Assembly: GCA_948847595.1 (NCBI GenBank)
Contig: CAQOGY010000003.1
Span: 252,974 to 316,973 of the forward strand
Source: an uncultured Bacteroides sp.
GTDB lineage: Bacteria > Bacteroidota > Bacteroidia > Bacteroidales > Bacteroidaceae
Length of the DNA: 64,000 nucleotides
Reading direction: 5' to 3'
The position numbers and the translations under genes were made by a program. Below the pieces are notes generated by a model that saw only the letters and a list, made by a program, of their open reading frames with translations, was not told the origin of the DNA and did no database searches. Below are positions 16,518-26,385 of the stretch, piece by piece (the first letter of the stretch is position 1; the number at the start of each line of letters is the position of its first letter).

Positions 16518-18017
16518 CTAACTGAAAATATAGACGATAATTCCTGTAATTACCACATAAGCTAATGCGTACGGAATAGCTGCTTTCAGGATTTCACCCT
16601 CTTTGCCCTGCTGGTTTCCGGCAGAAGTGGCGATGGCGATGCTTTGCGGGGAGATAATCTTACCGCCTGTGGCGCCTACCGTATTTGCGGCGGAAAGCCA
16701 ATCGGGGCTGACATGAATCTGTCCCGCTACACTTGCTTGCAGTTTGCCGAAAAGGATATTGGAAGAGGTGTCACTTCCGGTAATAAATGTACCCAGACAA
16801 CCGATGACTGGTGCGAATAGCGGATATAAACTTCCCGTAGCGGTGGCGAGTGCCGTGGCAATAACGGCAATCATTCCCGAAGCGTCCATAATGGTGGATA
16901 ATCCAACCAGGCAGATAACCGTGATAAAAGTCTTTTTCAACTGTTTTACCGTATTCCAAAGTACGATGAACAAGTCCTTTACTTTCGCTCCCTGTATCAA
17001 TCCGCCGATGAAAGTACCCACGAAAAGCAATACTCCCGCATGAGTCAGCCATGAAATCGTATAATTTACGGTGGAAGCATTGACAGGCAGGCTGATTCTC
17101 GTTATCCAGTTATTCTCCAATGTGTGTCGTAATCCCGGAAATAGCGGGCTTGTGAGAATAATAAGGAAGAGAATAAGCAAGTAAATGCTCCATGCATTCA
17201 GAATATCTTTCGTCTTCAACGAGCTTTTCTGTGCCTTTTCTTCTTTGGATGCAGTCAGTTTGCCATAAAGAACGATGACGATGATAGACAGGATACTTCC
17301 GATGATAGCCGGAGATTCCGCTCCCATATATCTGGCTGCGAGGTATTGGCTGGCTAAAGAAACACTGCCTACCAATAAAGCCAGAAACAGATTTTTGGGG
17401 AGTGATTTCAGTTTGGGGTCGGTAAGGAAAAGCAGTACAAGCGGAATAAGGAACATGAGTACTGATAATTGCAGTACGACGTTGGTACTAAGATTCAGAA
17501 CATCCAGATTCGTCTCCTTTGCCAGTACGAGCACCGGAGTTCCGATAGCCCCGAAAGCGGTAGCTACACTATTCGCTATCAGGCTGACCGTGGCCGAGAA
17601 TATCGGCTTGAACCCCAGACTGATAAGAATCGCTGCCGGAATGGCAACTGCCGTACCGAATCCCGCCATCGCTTCCAACAATCCCCCGAATCCCCAAGTC
17701 AATAGCAATACTTGAATACTCTTATCAGTGGAAATGGAAGCAAACTGCTGTTTTATAATCTCCATTTTTTCTGTTTTCAGTAATACGTTGTAACTGAAAA
17801 TTGCCATCAGTATAATGATTAAAATAGGGGAGACTGCTTTTAACGCTCCATATAAAAAGGAATAAAACAAATTATCCACAGAAAAGGCAAAGCCGAAAAG
17901 CGCAATCAGCATGGTTACAACTAAGGAAATGATACTACTTTTGTCGCCCGGCATTTTGAAGAATGCCATTAATATGATTAATAACAATACCGGGATGATA
18001 GCAAGAATCAAGGTCAT
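16518..18017 (-). CDS. lctP: L-lactate permease
   Basis: 499 residues of LctP type, with 12 or more hydrophobic segments from MTLILAIIPVLLLIILMAFF to the C-terminal ALAYVVITGIIVYIF. Conserved family segments are GGLLEAMAGFGTAVAIPAAI, LLFVGTFIGGLIQGA and GSDTSSNILFGKLQ. It imports lactate (or glycolate) with protons across the inner membrane. Length is normal for the family. It diverges from the acyl-CoA carboxylase operon, which could link lactate uptake to the propionate branch; that link is inference. Confidence 0.92.
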   Translation of the reverse strand: MTLILAIIPVLLLIILMAFFKMPGDKSSIISLVVTMLIALFGFAFSVDNLFYSFLYGALKAVSPILIIILMAIFSYNVLLKTEKMEIIKQQFASISTDKSIQVLLLTWGFGGLLEAMAGFGTAVAIPAAILISLGFKPIFSATVSLIANSVATAFGAIGTPVLVLAKETNLDVLNLSTNVVLQLSVLMFLIPLVLLFLTDPKLKSLPKNLFLALLVGSVSLASQYLAARYMGAESPAIIGSILSIIVIVLYGKLTASKEEKAQKSSLKTKDILNAWSIYLLILFLIILTSPLFPGLRHTLENNWITRISLPVNASTVNYTISWLTHAGVLLFVGTFIGGLIQGAKVKDLFIVLWNTVKQLKKTFITVICLVGLSTIMDASGMIAVIATALATATGSLYPLFAPVIGCLGTFITGSDTSSNILFGKLQASVAGQIHVSPDWLSAANTVGATGGKIISPQSIAIATSAGNQQGKEGEILKAAIPYALAYVVITGIIVYIFS

Positions 18018-18036
18018 AATAGTCTTATTTTAAAAA

Positions 18037-18080
18037 GTGAGACGTTCATTTGTTATGAGTATAACAAACAAACGTCTCAC
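18037..18080. repeat. long inverted repeat between lctP and the carboxylase operon
   Basis: 19-bp arms (18037-18055 and 18062-18080; gtgagacgttc.../...aacgtctcac) with two mismatches and a 6-base loop. It sits in the divergent intergenic region, only 20 bp upstream of the lctP start, so it is more likely an operator or leader structure for lctP than a terminator. Confidence 0.55.
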
Positions 18081-18274
18081 TTGGGTCGATGCGGTAAATA
18101 GATTTTTTTATTTATTTTTTGCCGATAAATTATGTTTAAAGACATAAACGCTAACATTTTCAGAATATCGTACGTTTATTATATAAGAGTGCCTTTGTGT
18201 AATCAATGTGACAACATTTTAATTTATAACGGGCTATTTTTATGCACACATACATCTTTAAATAAATAGAGCCT

Positions 18275-19819
18275 ATGAAAGAGCTTATCAAGAATCTGGA
18301 AGAACTGAACAGAAAAGCAGAAAAAGGCGGCGGAGACGCCCGTATTGAAAAACAACATTCCGTGGGCAAGCTGACTGCCCGTGAACGTATCGATTTACTT
18401 TTGGAGAAAGGTTCGTTTATCGAACTGGACAAGTTGGTAACCCATCGCTGTACCGATTTCGGCATGGAGAAGCAGAAATTTGCGGGTGATGGGGTAGTGA
18501 CGGGCTATGGTATGATTGGTAAACGGCTGGTTTATGTCTTTGCGCAGGATTTCACGGTCTTTGGCGGTGCCTTGTCCGAGACGTATGCCAGGAAAATCTG
18601 CAAAGTGATGGACATGGCAATGCAGATGGGAGCTCCTATCATCGGGCTGAACGATTCCGGTGGCGCACGTATCCAGGAGGGAGTCCGTTCCTTGGCGGGA
18701 TATGCCGAGATATTTCTTCGCAATTCCATGGCATCGGGAGTTATTCCGCAGATTAGCGCGATAATGGGCCCTTGTGCCGGTGGCGCTGTTTATTCTCCCG
18801 CACTGACGGATTTTATCCTGATGGTGAAGAATTCGGGATATATGTTTATTACCGGCCCCGATGTTGTGAAAAGTGTGACGCAGGAGGAAGTCAGTAAAGA
18901 CGACCTTGGCGGGGTGGGTGTTCATATGACCAAATCCGGCGTAGCCCATCTTTCTGCCGAAAATGACATTGAATGTATCAACTATATCCGTGAACTGATT
19001 TCCTATCTTCCCGGAAATAATATGGAAGAACCGCCGTTTGTAGCTACCAGCGACTCGCCGACCCGCCTGACGCCGGAACTATCTACGCTTATTCCCACCA
19101 ATCCGAACCAACCTTATAATATAAAGGAGATGATTGAAGCCGTAGCCGATGATAATAGCTTCTTTGAGTTACAGGCGGAATTTGCGGCGAATATCGTCAC
19201 CGGATATATCCGGCTGAATGGAAAGACGGTAGGAGTGGTTGCCAACCAGCCGTTGGTGCTGGCAGGTACATTGGATATTAATGCTTCTATCAAAGCGGCT
19301 CGTTTTGTCCGCTTCTGCGATGCTTTCAACATACCTCTGCTGACACTGGTCGACGTTCCGGGATTCCTGCCGGGAGTAGACCAGGAGTACGGTGGAATCA
19401 TCCGTAACGGTGCAAAATTACTTTATGCCTACTGTGAAGCTACCGTGCCCAAAGTTACGGTGATTACCCGTAAGGCATACGGCGGCGCTTATGACGTGAT
19501 GAGTTCCAAACATATCCGCGGAGATGTGAACCTGGCTTTCCCGACTGCCGAGATTGCTGTTATGGGGCCGGACGGTGCAGTAAATATCTTGTTCAGGAAA
19601 GAGATAGAAAAGTCGCAGACACCGGATGAGAAACGGAAAGAACTTCAGGATGATTACCGCGAAAAGTTTGCCAATCCTTACCGGGCGGCGGAACTGGGAT
19701 ATGTGGACGAAGTAATCGACCCGGCAGTCACCCGCCTGCGCTTGATTCGCAGTTTCGAGATGCTTGCCAATAAGCGCCAGTCCAATCCGCCCAGGAAACA
19801 TTCCAACCTACCGCTTTAG
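18275..19819 (+). CDS. mmdA: acyl-CoA carboxylase carboxyltransferase subunit (propionyl/methylmalonyl-CoA type)
   Basis: 514 residues, the full carboxyltransferase length. Two crotonase-like halves carry the acyl-CoA oxyanion segments GGARIQEGVRSLAGYAEIF and GPCAGGAVYSPALTDF, and later the biotin-side segments DVPGFLPGVDQEYGG and YGGAYDVMSSKHIRGD. It transfers carboxyl groups between biotin and propionyl-CoA/methylmalonyl-CoA. In Bacteroides this chemistry belongs to the succinate-propionate pathway. Biotin carboxylase and biotin carrier genes follow, so the complex is probably an ATP-using propionyl-CoA carboxylase rather than a Na+-pumping decarboxylase, whose membrane subunits are absent here. 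Confidence 0.9.
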   Translation: MKELIKNLEELNRKAEKGGGDARIEKQHSVGKLTARERIDLLLEKGSFIELDKLVTHRCTDFGMEKQKFAGDGVVTGYGMIGKRLVYVFAQDFTVFGGALSETYARKICKVMDMAMQMGAPIIGLNDSGGARIQEGVRSLAGYAEIFLRNSMASGVIPQISAIMGPCAGGAVYSPALTDFILMVKNSGYMFITGPDVVKSVTQEEVSKDDLGGVGVHMTKSGVAHLSAENDIECINYIRELISYLPGNNMEEPPFVATSDSPTRLTPELSTLIPTNPNQPYNIKEMIEAVADDNSFFELQAEFAANIVTGYIRLNGKTVGVVANQPLVLAGTLDINASIKAARFVRFCDAFNIPLLTLVDVPGFLPGVDQEYGGIIRNGAKLLYAYCEATVPKVTVITRKAYGGAYDVMSSKHIRGDVNLAFPTAEIAVMGPDGAVNILFRKEIEKSQTPDEKRKELQDDYREKFANPYRAAELGYVDEVIDPAVTRLRLIRSFEMLANKRQSNPPRKHSNLPL

Positions 19820-19840
19820 GTTTGTTTGTGGATTAAATTC

Positions 19841-19923
19841 AGGCACGGATTACACGGATTTCACGGTTGCTTTATGTGGTAACCTTTATTCTAAAAAACG
19901 TGTAATCCGCGTAATCCGCGCCT
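19841..19923. repeat. imperfect inverted repeat between carboxylase genes
   Basis: 25-bp arms: 19841-19865 (aggcacggattacacggatt...) and 19899-19923 (complement aggcgcggattacgcggatt...), 22 of 25 positions matching. The arms are built from a repeated cggatta unit. It has the look of a mobile extragenic palindrome and could modulate accC relative to mmdA. Confidence 0.65.
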
Positions 19924-19974
19924 AATATAATTTAATTGCTCTTTTAAGTTTTTACTTCTAAAAAGAAAAAGATT

Positions 19975-21486
19975 ATGATAAAGAAAATATTAGTAGCCAA
20001 CCGGGGTGAGATAGCTATGCGTATCTTCCGTACATGCCGGGTGATGAATATCTCGACGGTGGCTGTTTATACACACGTTGACCGCGGGGCTTTGCACGTC
20101 CGTTATGCGGAAGAAGCCTATTGCATATCCGAGTCGCCCGAAGACACTTCCTATCTGAAGCCGGAATTGATATTGGCGATTGCCAAAAAGACCGGAGCAG
20201 CCATTCATCCGGGATATGGTTTCCTGTCGGAGAATGCGGACTTTGCCCGTCGCTGCGAAGAAGAAGGAGTGATTTTCATCGGGCCAAGTGCGGATATTAT
20301 TTCCAAGATGGGAATTAAGACGGAAGCGCGTAAGATAATGCGTGAAGCCGGGCTGCCGATTGTTCCGGGGACAGAGACTCCTGTGCAGGGAATTGAGGAA
20401 GTGAAGAAAGTGGCCAACGAAGTGGGGTATCCTATCATGTTGAAAGCACTTGCAGGCGGCGGGGGAAAAGGGATGCGCCTTGTACGCTCCGAAGAAGAAG
20501 TGGAAACGGCACTTCGCCTGTCACAGTCCGAAGCGGGCACGTCGTTTGGCAATGATGCCGTCTATATCGAAAAGTACATAGAGAATCCGCACCATATCGA
20601 GGTGCAGATTATGGGAGATAAATATGGGAATGTGGTTCATTTGTACGAACGCGAATGTTCCATCCAGCGCCGTAATCAGAAGGTGATAGAAGAAAGCCCT
20701 TCGCCTTTCGTGAAAGAAGAGACGAGAAAGAAGATGCTGAAAGTGGCGGTGGAAGCCTGTAAGAAAATAGGTTATTATAGTGCCGGGACACTGGAATTTA
20801 TGATGGATAAAGACCAGAATTTCTACTTTCTTGAGATGAATACCCGTTTGCAGGTAGAGCATCCGGTGACGGAAGAATGTACGGGCGTCGACCTGGTGCG
20901 TGATATGATAACCGTTGCCGCCGGAAATCCGTTGCCCTACAAGCAGGATGATATTCAGTTTAGCGGAGCCGCTATCGAATGTCGTATTTATGCGGAAGAC
21001 CCGGAGAATAATTTTATGCCTTCTCCCGGTGTGATTACGGTGCGCGAAGCTCCCGAAGGACGTAACTTGCGTCTGGACAGTGCCGCTTATGCCGGATTTG
21101 AAGTTTCTTTGCATTATGACCCGATGATTGCGAAACTTTGTTGTTGGGGACGTACCCGTGCTTCGGCCATCTCCAATATGGCGCGTGCTTTGCGTGAGTA
21201 TAAGATACTCGGAATCAAGACCACCATTCCTTTTCATCAGCGTGTATTGAAAAATGCTGCTTTCCTGAAAGGCGAATATGATACTACGTTCATTGATACG
21301 CGTTTTGATAAGGAAGACTTGAAGCGTCGTCAGAATACAGACCCGACGGTAGCGGTCATTGCTGCCGCAGTGCGTCATTACGAAAGGGAAAAAGAAGCGG
21401 CTTCACGTGCTACGACTCTGCCGGTAGTAGGAGAATCGCTTTGGAAGTACTACGGTAAGTTGCAGATGACTGCCAACAATTATTAA
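19975..21486 (+). CDS. accC: biotin carboxylase subunit of acyl-CoA carboxylase
   Basis: 503 residues. N-terminal biotin carboxylase domain (KKILVANRGEIAMRIFRTCR), ATP-grasp with the glycine-rich loop ALAGGGGKGMRLV, active-site segment YFLEMNTRLQVEHPVTEE, and the C-terminal barrel (IECRIYAEDP to RALREYKI). It carboxylates the biotin on the carrier protein using ATP and bicarbonate. The length is slightly over the 450 of the E. coli enzyme, with a tail of about 50 residues. It is the middle gene of the mmdA-accC-carrier operon. Confidence 0.93.
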   Translation: MIKKILVANRGEIAMRIFRTCRVMNISTVAVYTHVDRGALHVRYAEEAYCISESPEDTSYLKPELILAIAKKTGAAIHPGYGFLSENADFARRCEEEGVIFIGPSADIISKMGIKTEARKIMREAGLPIVPGTETPVQGIEEVKKVANEVGYPIMLKALAGGGGKGMRLVRSEEEVETALRLSQSEAGTSFGNDAVYIEKYIENPHHIEVQIMGDKYGNVVHLYERECSIQRRNQKVIEESPSPFVKEETRKKMLKVAVEACKKIGYYSAGTLEFMMDKDQNFYFLEMNTRLQVEHPVTEECTGVDLVRDMITVAAGNPLPYKQDDIQFSGAAIECRIYAEDPENNFMPSPGVITVREAPEGRNLRLDSAAYAGFEVSLHYDPMIAKLCCWGRTRASAISNMARALREYKILGIKTTIPFHQRVLKNAAFLKGEYDTTFIDTRFDKEDLKRRQNTDPTVAVIAAAVRHYEREKEAASRATTLPVVGESLWKYYGKLQMTANNY

Positions 21487-21520
21487 ACGAAAAGTTGAAA
21501 ACTAAAAAACGAGGATCCAT

Positions 21521-22045
21521 ATGGGTACAACATTAGCTACATATTATGCCAGGCTTCAGGATATGCCGGATAGCGAATATAAGGTGGAAATCTTGGAAGA
21601 CGGGCCAATCAAGAAGATTGCGGTCAACGGTAAAATATACGAGGTCGATTATAACATGGGCGGTGACTCCATTCATTCGATTATTATCGACCATCACTCG
21701 CACGGAGTACAGATTTCTCCTTCTTCCAATAATTCTTATACGATTATGAATAAGGGGGAATTGTATCAGATTGAGTTGCAGGGAGAGATGGAGAAGATAC
21801 ACAATGCCCGTTCGGCTGCCGAATCGGTGGGACGGCAGGTGGTGCAGGCACCGATGCCGGGAGTCATACTGAAAACGTATGTGAAGAGAGGGGACAGTGT
21901 GAAACGCGGTGACCCGCTTTGTGTACTGGTAGCCATGAAGATGGAGAACGAAATACGTTCGGTGACGGACGGTGTTGTAAAAGAAGTTTTCGTGGAAGAC
22001 GGCATGAAAGTGGGATTGAATGACCGAATTATGGTGATTGAATGA
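21521..22045 (+). CDS. biotin carboxyl carrier protein
   Basis: 174 residues. The C-terminal biotinyl domain holds the classic AMKMEN motif with Lys140 as biotinylation site, flanked by QAPMPGVILKTYVKRGDSV. The N-terminal 100 residues (KKIAVNGKIYEVDYNMGG) resemble the linker/beta-barrel region of propionyl-CoA carboxylase alpha subunits, so accC plus this gene together equal one split alpha subunit. It needs biotin, whose synthesis genes lie 3 kb downstream. Confidence 0.93.
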   Translation: MGTTLATYYARLQDMPDSEYKVEILEDGPIKKIAVNGKIYEVDYNMGGDSIHSIIIDHHSHGVQISPSSNNSYTIMNKGELYQIELQGEMEKIHNARSAAESVGRQVVQAPMPGVILKTYVKRGDSVKRGDPLCVLVAMKMENEIRSVTDGVVKEVFVEDGMKVGLNDRIMVIE

Positions 22046-22134
22046 TTCTTGGAAAATAAATTGGGGATTTTGCGTACTTATCTGCAAGAAAATATTTACT
22101 TTTGGCAGATAAGTACGTATTTATCCCTTATACC

Positions 22135-24492
22135 ATGAGCAGTGAACAAACAAAAGAGGCATTAGTAGAGGAATTGGAGAGGCTTAAAAAAGAAAATGAG
22201 CAACTTCGGAAAGAACTTTTAACTCTGAAACAAAAGAAAGGGGAAGATAGCCCTGTTAGCTTTAAGGAAAAATATGCTGTAAAGATACTGGACTCTTTAC
22301 CGGATATGTTGACAGTCTTTAATCACAAGGAAGTGGGGATTGAAGTTGTGTCCAACGAAGAAACCAATCACGTCGGAGTGACAAACAAGGATTTCGTGGG
22401 GATGCACATGTGTGATATGGTGCCCCCGGAAGCTTATCAGAACATACATTCCAATATGTGTCATGCGATTACTACAGGAAACGTTTCGGCTGCGCACCAT
22501 GAATTGGATTTTAATGGCAAGCATCATTATTACGAAAACCGTATTTTCCCGTTGGATAAGGAATATGTGCTGATTATGTGCCGTGATATAACGGAAGGAG
22601 TGGCTACGCAAAGGCAACTGGAAGTATTCAAGAGTGTACTCGATAAAGTGAGTGACAGTATTCTTGCCGTGGCGGAAGACGGGACGCTGGTGTATGCCAA
22701 CAAACAATTTATAGAAGAATACGGAGTTACCGGGGAGATTGGTACACAAAAGGTGTATGACCTGCCTGTCTCCATGAAAACGAAAGAGGCATGGGAAAAA
22801 CGGCTTCAGGAAATACGTGATAATGAGGGTAGCTTTGCTTACCGTGCCGCGTATGTGCGTGTGGGTGACGACAAGAAAAGGATTCATCAGGTGTCTACTT
22901 TCCTGATTCGTGAGAATGACCAGGAGCTTATCTGGTTCTTTACCCAGGATATTACGGATGTGATAAGGAAACGGGACGAGCTTCGCGAACTGAACCTGTT
23001 ATTGGATGGTATCTTGAATAATATCCCTGTTTACCTGTTTGTGAAAGATCCGGAAGATGATTTCAGATATTTATATTGGAACAAGGCTTTTGCCGACCAT
23101 TCCGGCATCCCTGCTTCCAAAGCGATAGGGCATACGGACTTTGAGATATTCCCCTTGCATGAGGATGCGGAAAAGTTTCATAAGGATGATTTGGAATTGC
23201 TTCGCACTCATAAGCGTATTGATATGCAGGAAACTTATCTGACGGTTGCGGGAGAAGCACGTATCGTGCAGACGCTGAAAGCGCTTGTTCCGATGGAAGG
23301 GCGTGAACCGTTATTGATTGGTATCTCCTGGGATATCACCAACCTTCAGAATATTGAGCAGGAACTTATCAAGGCGCGGATTAAAGCTGAACAGTCTGAC
23401 CGATTGAAAAGTGCTTTCCTGGCCAATATGAGCCATGAGATACGGACACCGCTCAATGCGATTGTCGGTTTCTCACAATTGCTGCCTGCTGCCGATACTG
23501 CCGAGGAAAAGAAGCTTTATTCGGATATTATCAATCAGAATTCGGACATTTTGTTGCAGCTTATTAATGATATATTGGATTTGTCGAAGATAGAAGCGGG
23601 TACATTGGAGTATGTGAAACGTCCGATGAATCTCGGTGAAGCGTGCCGGACGATTTATACGGTTCATAAGGAACGTGTGAAAGAAGGGGTGAATCTTATC
23701 TTTGATAATGGAGAAGAAGACCTGCTGATGGAAGGTGACCCGAACCGCATCATGCAGGTGATAACGAATTTTATCACCAACGCAAGTAAGTTCACCTATA
23801 CGGGTGAGATTCGATTTGGCTTTGAGCGGATGGATAAGAAGATTCGCGTATATGTGAAGGATACGGGAATCGGGATAGAACCGGAAAAGGTAAACCATAT
23901 CTTCGACCGTTTTGTCAAACTGAACAGTTTTGCGCAAGGCACTGGTTTGGGACTTTCCATCTGCCGGATGATTATTGAAAAGATTGGCGGAGAAATAGGG
24001 GTGAACTCCGAACTGGGTAAAGGCTCGACTTTCTATTTTACAATACCTTGTGAAGAAGTTGGAGAGCGGGAGCAACTTTTCAAAATTACCAAGACGGAAG
24101 CTGAAAATAATCCGGTAAATTCTTCGCGACAGGTAAAGAGGATTTTGGTTGCCGAAGATGTAGAAAGTAATTTCATCCTGCTAAAGAATTTAATAGGAAA
24201 AGAGTATACCTTACTTTGGGCAAAAGATGGATTTGAAGCCGTGGAAATGTATAAGCAGTATCATCCTGATTTAATCCTGATGGATATAAAAATGCCGCGC
24301 ATGAATGGTTTGGAAGCTACTCATATCATCCGTACTTATTCTAAAGAGATTCCTATTATTGCGTTGACGGCTTATGCTTTTGAAACGGATAAGGAACTGG
24401 CTTTAGAAGCCGGCTGCAATGATTTTGTGACGAAACCGATTTCGGAAAAGGCATTACGAAGAGCGTTGGATAAACATTCGGTCACAGATTGA
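22135..24492 (+). CDS. hybrid histidine kinase with PAS domains and a receiver
   Basis: Start taken at the ATG 22135 (MSSEQTKEALVEELERL); the longer frame uses a TTG at 22102. About 785 residues with no signal peptide or membrane helix. An N-terminal coiled coil leads into three PAS-like domains (from about residues 45, 170 and 285). Then come HisKA with SHEIRTPLNAIVGF, HATPase_c with NASKFT, DTGIGIE and GTGLGLSICRMI, and a C-terminal receiver with VAEDVESN and MDIKMPRMNG. There is no output DNA-binding domain, so it must signal through a separate protein. Cytosolic PAS sensing suggests a redox or metabolite input. Confidence 0.9.
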   Translation: MSSEQTKEALVEELERLKKENEQLRKELLTLKQKKGEDSPVSFKEKYAVKILDSLPDMLTVFNHKEVGIEVVSNEETNHVGVTNKDFVGMHMCDMVPPEAYQNIHSNMCHAITTGNVSAAHHELDFNGKHHYYENRIFPLDKEYVLIMCRDITEGVATQRQLEVFKSVLDKVSDSILAVAEDGTLVYANKQFIEEYGVTGEIGTQKVYDLPVSMKTKEAWEKRLQEIRDNEGSFAYRAAYVRVGDDKKRIHQVSTFLIRENDQELIWFFTQDITDVIRKRDELRELNLLLDGILNNIPVYLFVKDPEDDFRYLYWNKAFADHSGIPASKAIGHTDFEIFPLHEDAEKFHKDDLELLRTHKRIDMQETYLTVAGEARIVQTLKALVPMEGREPLLIGISWDITNLQNIEQELIKARIKAEQSDRLKSAFLANMSHEIRTPLNAIVGFSQLLPAADTAEEKKLYSDIINQNSDILLQLINDILDLSKIEAGTLEYVKRPMNLGEACRTIYTVHKERVKEGVNLIFDNGEEDLLMEGDPNRIMQVITNFITNASKFTYTGEIRFGFERMDKKIRVYVKDTGIGIEPEKVNHIFDRFVKLNSFAQGTGLGLSICRMIIEKIGGEIGVNSELGKGSTFYFTIPCEEVGEREQLFKITKTEAENNPVNSSRQVKRILVAEDVESNFILLKNLIGKEYTLLWAKDGFEAVEMYKQYHPDLILMDIKMPRMNGLEATHIIRTYSKEIPIIALTAYAFETDKELALEAGCNDFVTKPISEKALRRALDKHSVTD

Positions 24493-24499
24493 TGGGTTT

Positions 24500-24940
24500 A
24501 TGCGACAGAAGAGGAAGCGAAAGGTAATAAAAAAGCCCCCGAAGAAGAAATATATTCAGAAACCTGAACGTAAGGAGTCTTTTTGGTCTGGATATTCTAT
24601 TGGTATAATTGTTTTCTCTGTTGTGTTGTTGATGTTTGTCTTGTTAAATAATTCTTCGTCTCCGCAAAACTATGATAAGGAGACTGTGGGAAATATCGTA
24701 AGCCATAAGTCTAAATATAATATGACACAAGGAAGAACAGGTGGTAGTGTTTCCTATTACCTTGTTATTCATTTTCAGTATATGGTTGGAGACAAACACT
24801 ATTCTAATAAGGTTTCTTTAGGCTATACAAGAGAGAATATCCCTTTTATACAAAAGATAAAGGATTATGGCTCTATGTATCCCGTAAAGGTTACATATGA
24901 CAGCCATAATCCGCAAATAAGTAGGATTGTTGTTGAGTGA
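24500..24940 (+). CDS. small membrane protein, DUF3592-like
   Basis: 146 residues: a very basic N-terminus (RQKRKRKVIKKPPKKKYIQK), one membrane helix (SIGIIVFSVVLLMFVLL) and a beta-rich domain with VIHFQYMVGDKHYSNKVSLG and PVKVTYDSHNPQISRI, the plan of DUF3592 proteins. Function unknown. It starts 7 bp after the hybrid kinase, so it is probably co-transcribed, and converges on bioD. Confidence 0.6.
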   Translation: MRQKRKRKVIKKPPKKKYIQKPERKESFWSGYSIGIIVFSVVLLMFVLLNNSSSPQNYDKETVGNIVSHKSKYNMTQGRTGGSVSYYLVIHFQYMVGDKHYSNKVSLGYTRENIPFIQKIKDYGSMYPVKVTYDSHNPQISRIVVE

Positions 24941-24954
24941 AATAACTTATGCGG

Positions 24955-25602
24955 CTACTCTTTTATTTCCGGAATCAATATAAACTTCGTATCCGGGAAA
25001 TGTTTTTTCAACCAGTTTTGAATAAAGTTCATCGTATCATTCTGAATCGTTTTATCCTTTACGGTAGGATACATATTATAAAGTACAGTATCCAGTACAA
25101 TACCACGTTTTTGTATGGCTTCGAGACTAAGTAGGGTATGATTGATACTTCCCAATTTGCCGGAAGTAACAAAGATAAGCGGATAATTTTCTTGGGCAAT
25201 GTAGTCTATTGTCAGAAGCTCTGTCGTTAATGGAACCATTAAACCGCCTGCGCCTTCGAGCAGGACATAATCATATCGTTCACTCAATTCTTCCGTAGCA
25301 CGTTTGATTTTGCCGAAGTCAATGGGGCGGTTATCCAGTTGGGAAGCGAGATGCGGAGAGGCAGGATAAGAGAAAATTTCCGGCATAGTCAGTCCTTCCT
25401 TGTCTTCTTCTGTAAAAGGGATTCCCATAATACGACGATGCAGGTCTATATCTTCGGAATGACCGACATTTCCTGTTTGGATGAACTTTTGAGTAATGGT
25501 ACGTTGTCCGTTCTTGTTCCATTCACGGGCTAAAAAACCGGTGGCATAGCTTTTTCCGGCATCAGTGTCGATACCACTTACGAAATATACATTCTGTTTC
25601 AT
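24955..25602 (-). CDS. bioD: dethiobiotin synthetase
   Basis: 215 residues. The P-loop GIDTDAGKSYATGFLAR (family form GTDTxxGKT), then the substrate segment ITQKFIQTG and LEGAGGLMVPLT with the catalytic region, all as in BioD. It closes the ureido ring of DAPA with CO2 and ATP. It is the last gene of the biotin cluster and overlaps bioC by 4 bp. Confidence 0.92.
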   Translation of the reverse strand: MKQNVYFVSGIDTDAGKSYATGFLAREWNKNGQRTITQKFIQTGNVGHSEDIDLHRRIMGIPFTEEDKEGLTMPEIFSYPASPHLASQLDNRPIDFGKIKRATEELSERYDYVLLEGAGGLMVPLTTELLTIDYIAQENYPLIFVTSGKLGSINHTLLSLEAIQKRGIVLDTVLYNMYPTVKDKTIQNDTMNFIQNWLKKHFPDTKFILIPEIKE

Positions 25603-26375
25603 ACTTCTTTCTTTTTTGCGATGATATAAATAGGGTGATAGGTCAGGGACACAGAAGTGCCCTGTGTGAATTCTTGTGTATAACGTTCACTAAATAATTG
25701 CAAGTCACGACGTGTCCGCAGTTGTCCGGAAGATTGACCGGATATTCCGGTTACTCCTGTAACTCCTGTTTGCTTCAAATGATAAAGCACTTTTATAGGA
25801 TTGTCAAACGAAAGAGGAATAAGCTCTTCTTCCGAATGAAGTATATCAAAGTGGGATGACAAGGCTGTTACAAGTTCTTCCCGTGAACGATAAGGAAGGC
25901 CGTTTCCTGTTAGCTCGCGTATCTCCTTCATATTCTCTTTCCCAAAAGTGCTGAAAGCGAAGTAACCTTGCTTATTGAGTAATGCATTACATCTCTTGAA
26001 AAAGTTTTCGGGAGATTCGAACCATTGCAGGGCGGAACAGGAAGTTATCAATGTACTTTCAGCAGGGAAGGGAGCTGTTTCCGCATCTCCCGGAAGAAAG
26101 GAAACCTGTTTCTTTTTTAATAAATCCTCGCAACAATATTTCATCTCCGGACAAAGGTCATTCAACAAGAGTTCTTCCGGGCGTAGAGCCTGAAGCAGCA
26201 TACGGGAATAAATGCCCGTGCCGCAACCGAATTCAATTACTTTAGAACAGGGAAAGGATATGTGTTCTGTAAGCAGGCGAATCATTTTATCTGCAATCTG
26301 CCGCTGTACGTTTGCTTCCTGCGGATAGGTGGGAATGGCTTTAGAGAAACGTTCGGCAATTAGTTGTTTATCCAT
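25599..26375 (-). CDS. bioC: malonyl-[ACP] O-methyltransferase
   Basis: 258 residues, class I methyltransferase fold with SAM motif VIEFGCGTGIYS and the BioC-typical start (LIAERFSKAIPTYPQEANVQ) and SALQWFESPENFF. It methylates malonyl-ACP to disguise it as a fatty-acid primer at the start of pimelate synthesis. It is adjacent to bioG, its usual partner in Bacteroides. Confidence 0.92.
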   Translation of the reverse strand: MDKQLIAERFSKAIPTYPQEANVQRQIADKMIRLLTEHISFPCSKVIEFGCGTGIYSRMLLQALRPEELLLNDLCPEMKYCCEDLLKKKQVSFLPGDAETAPFPAESTLITSCSALQWFESPENFFKRCNALLNKQGYFAFSTFGKENMKEIRELTGNGLPYRSREELVTALSSHFDILHSEEELIPLSFDNPIKVLYHLKQTGVTGVTGISGQSSGQLRTRRDLQLFSERYTQEFTQGTSVSLTYHPIYIIAKKKEV

Positions 26376-26385
26376 AAATCAATAA

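Noticed and set aside
16314..16565. 83-codon plus-strand frame downstream of lctP
   Set aside because: It runs through the hairpin and direct-repeat cluster and into the end of lctP; it has no domain and repetitive composition.
20521..21378. 285-codon minus-strand frame inside accC
   Set aside because: It is a shadow of biotin carboxylase, whose motifs are all present on the plus strand.
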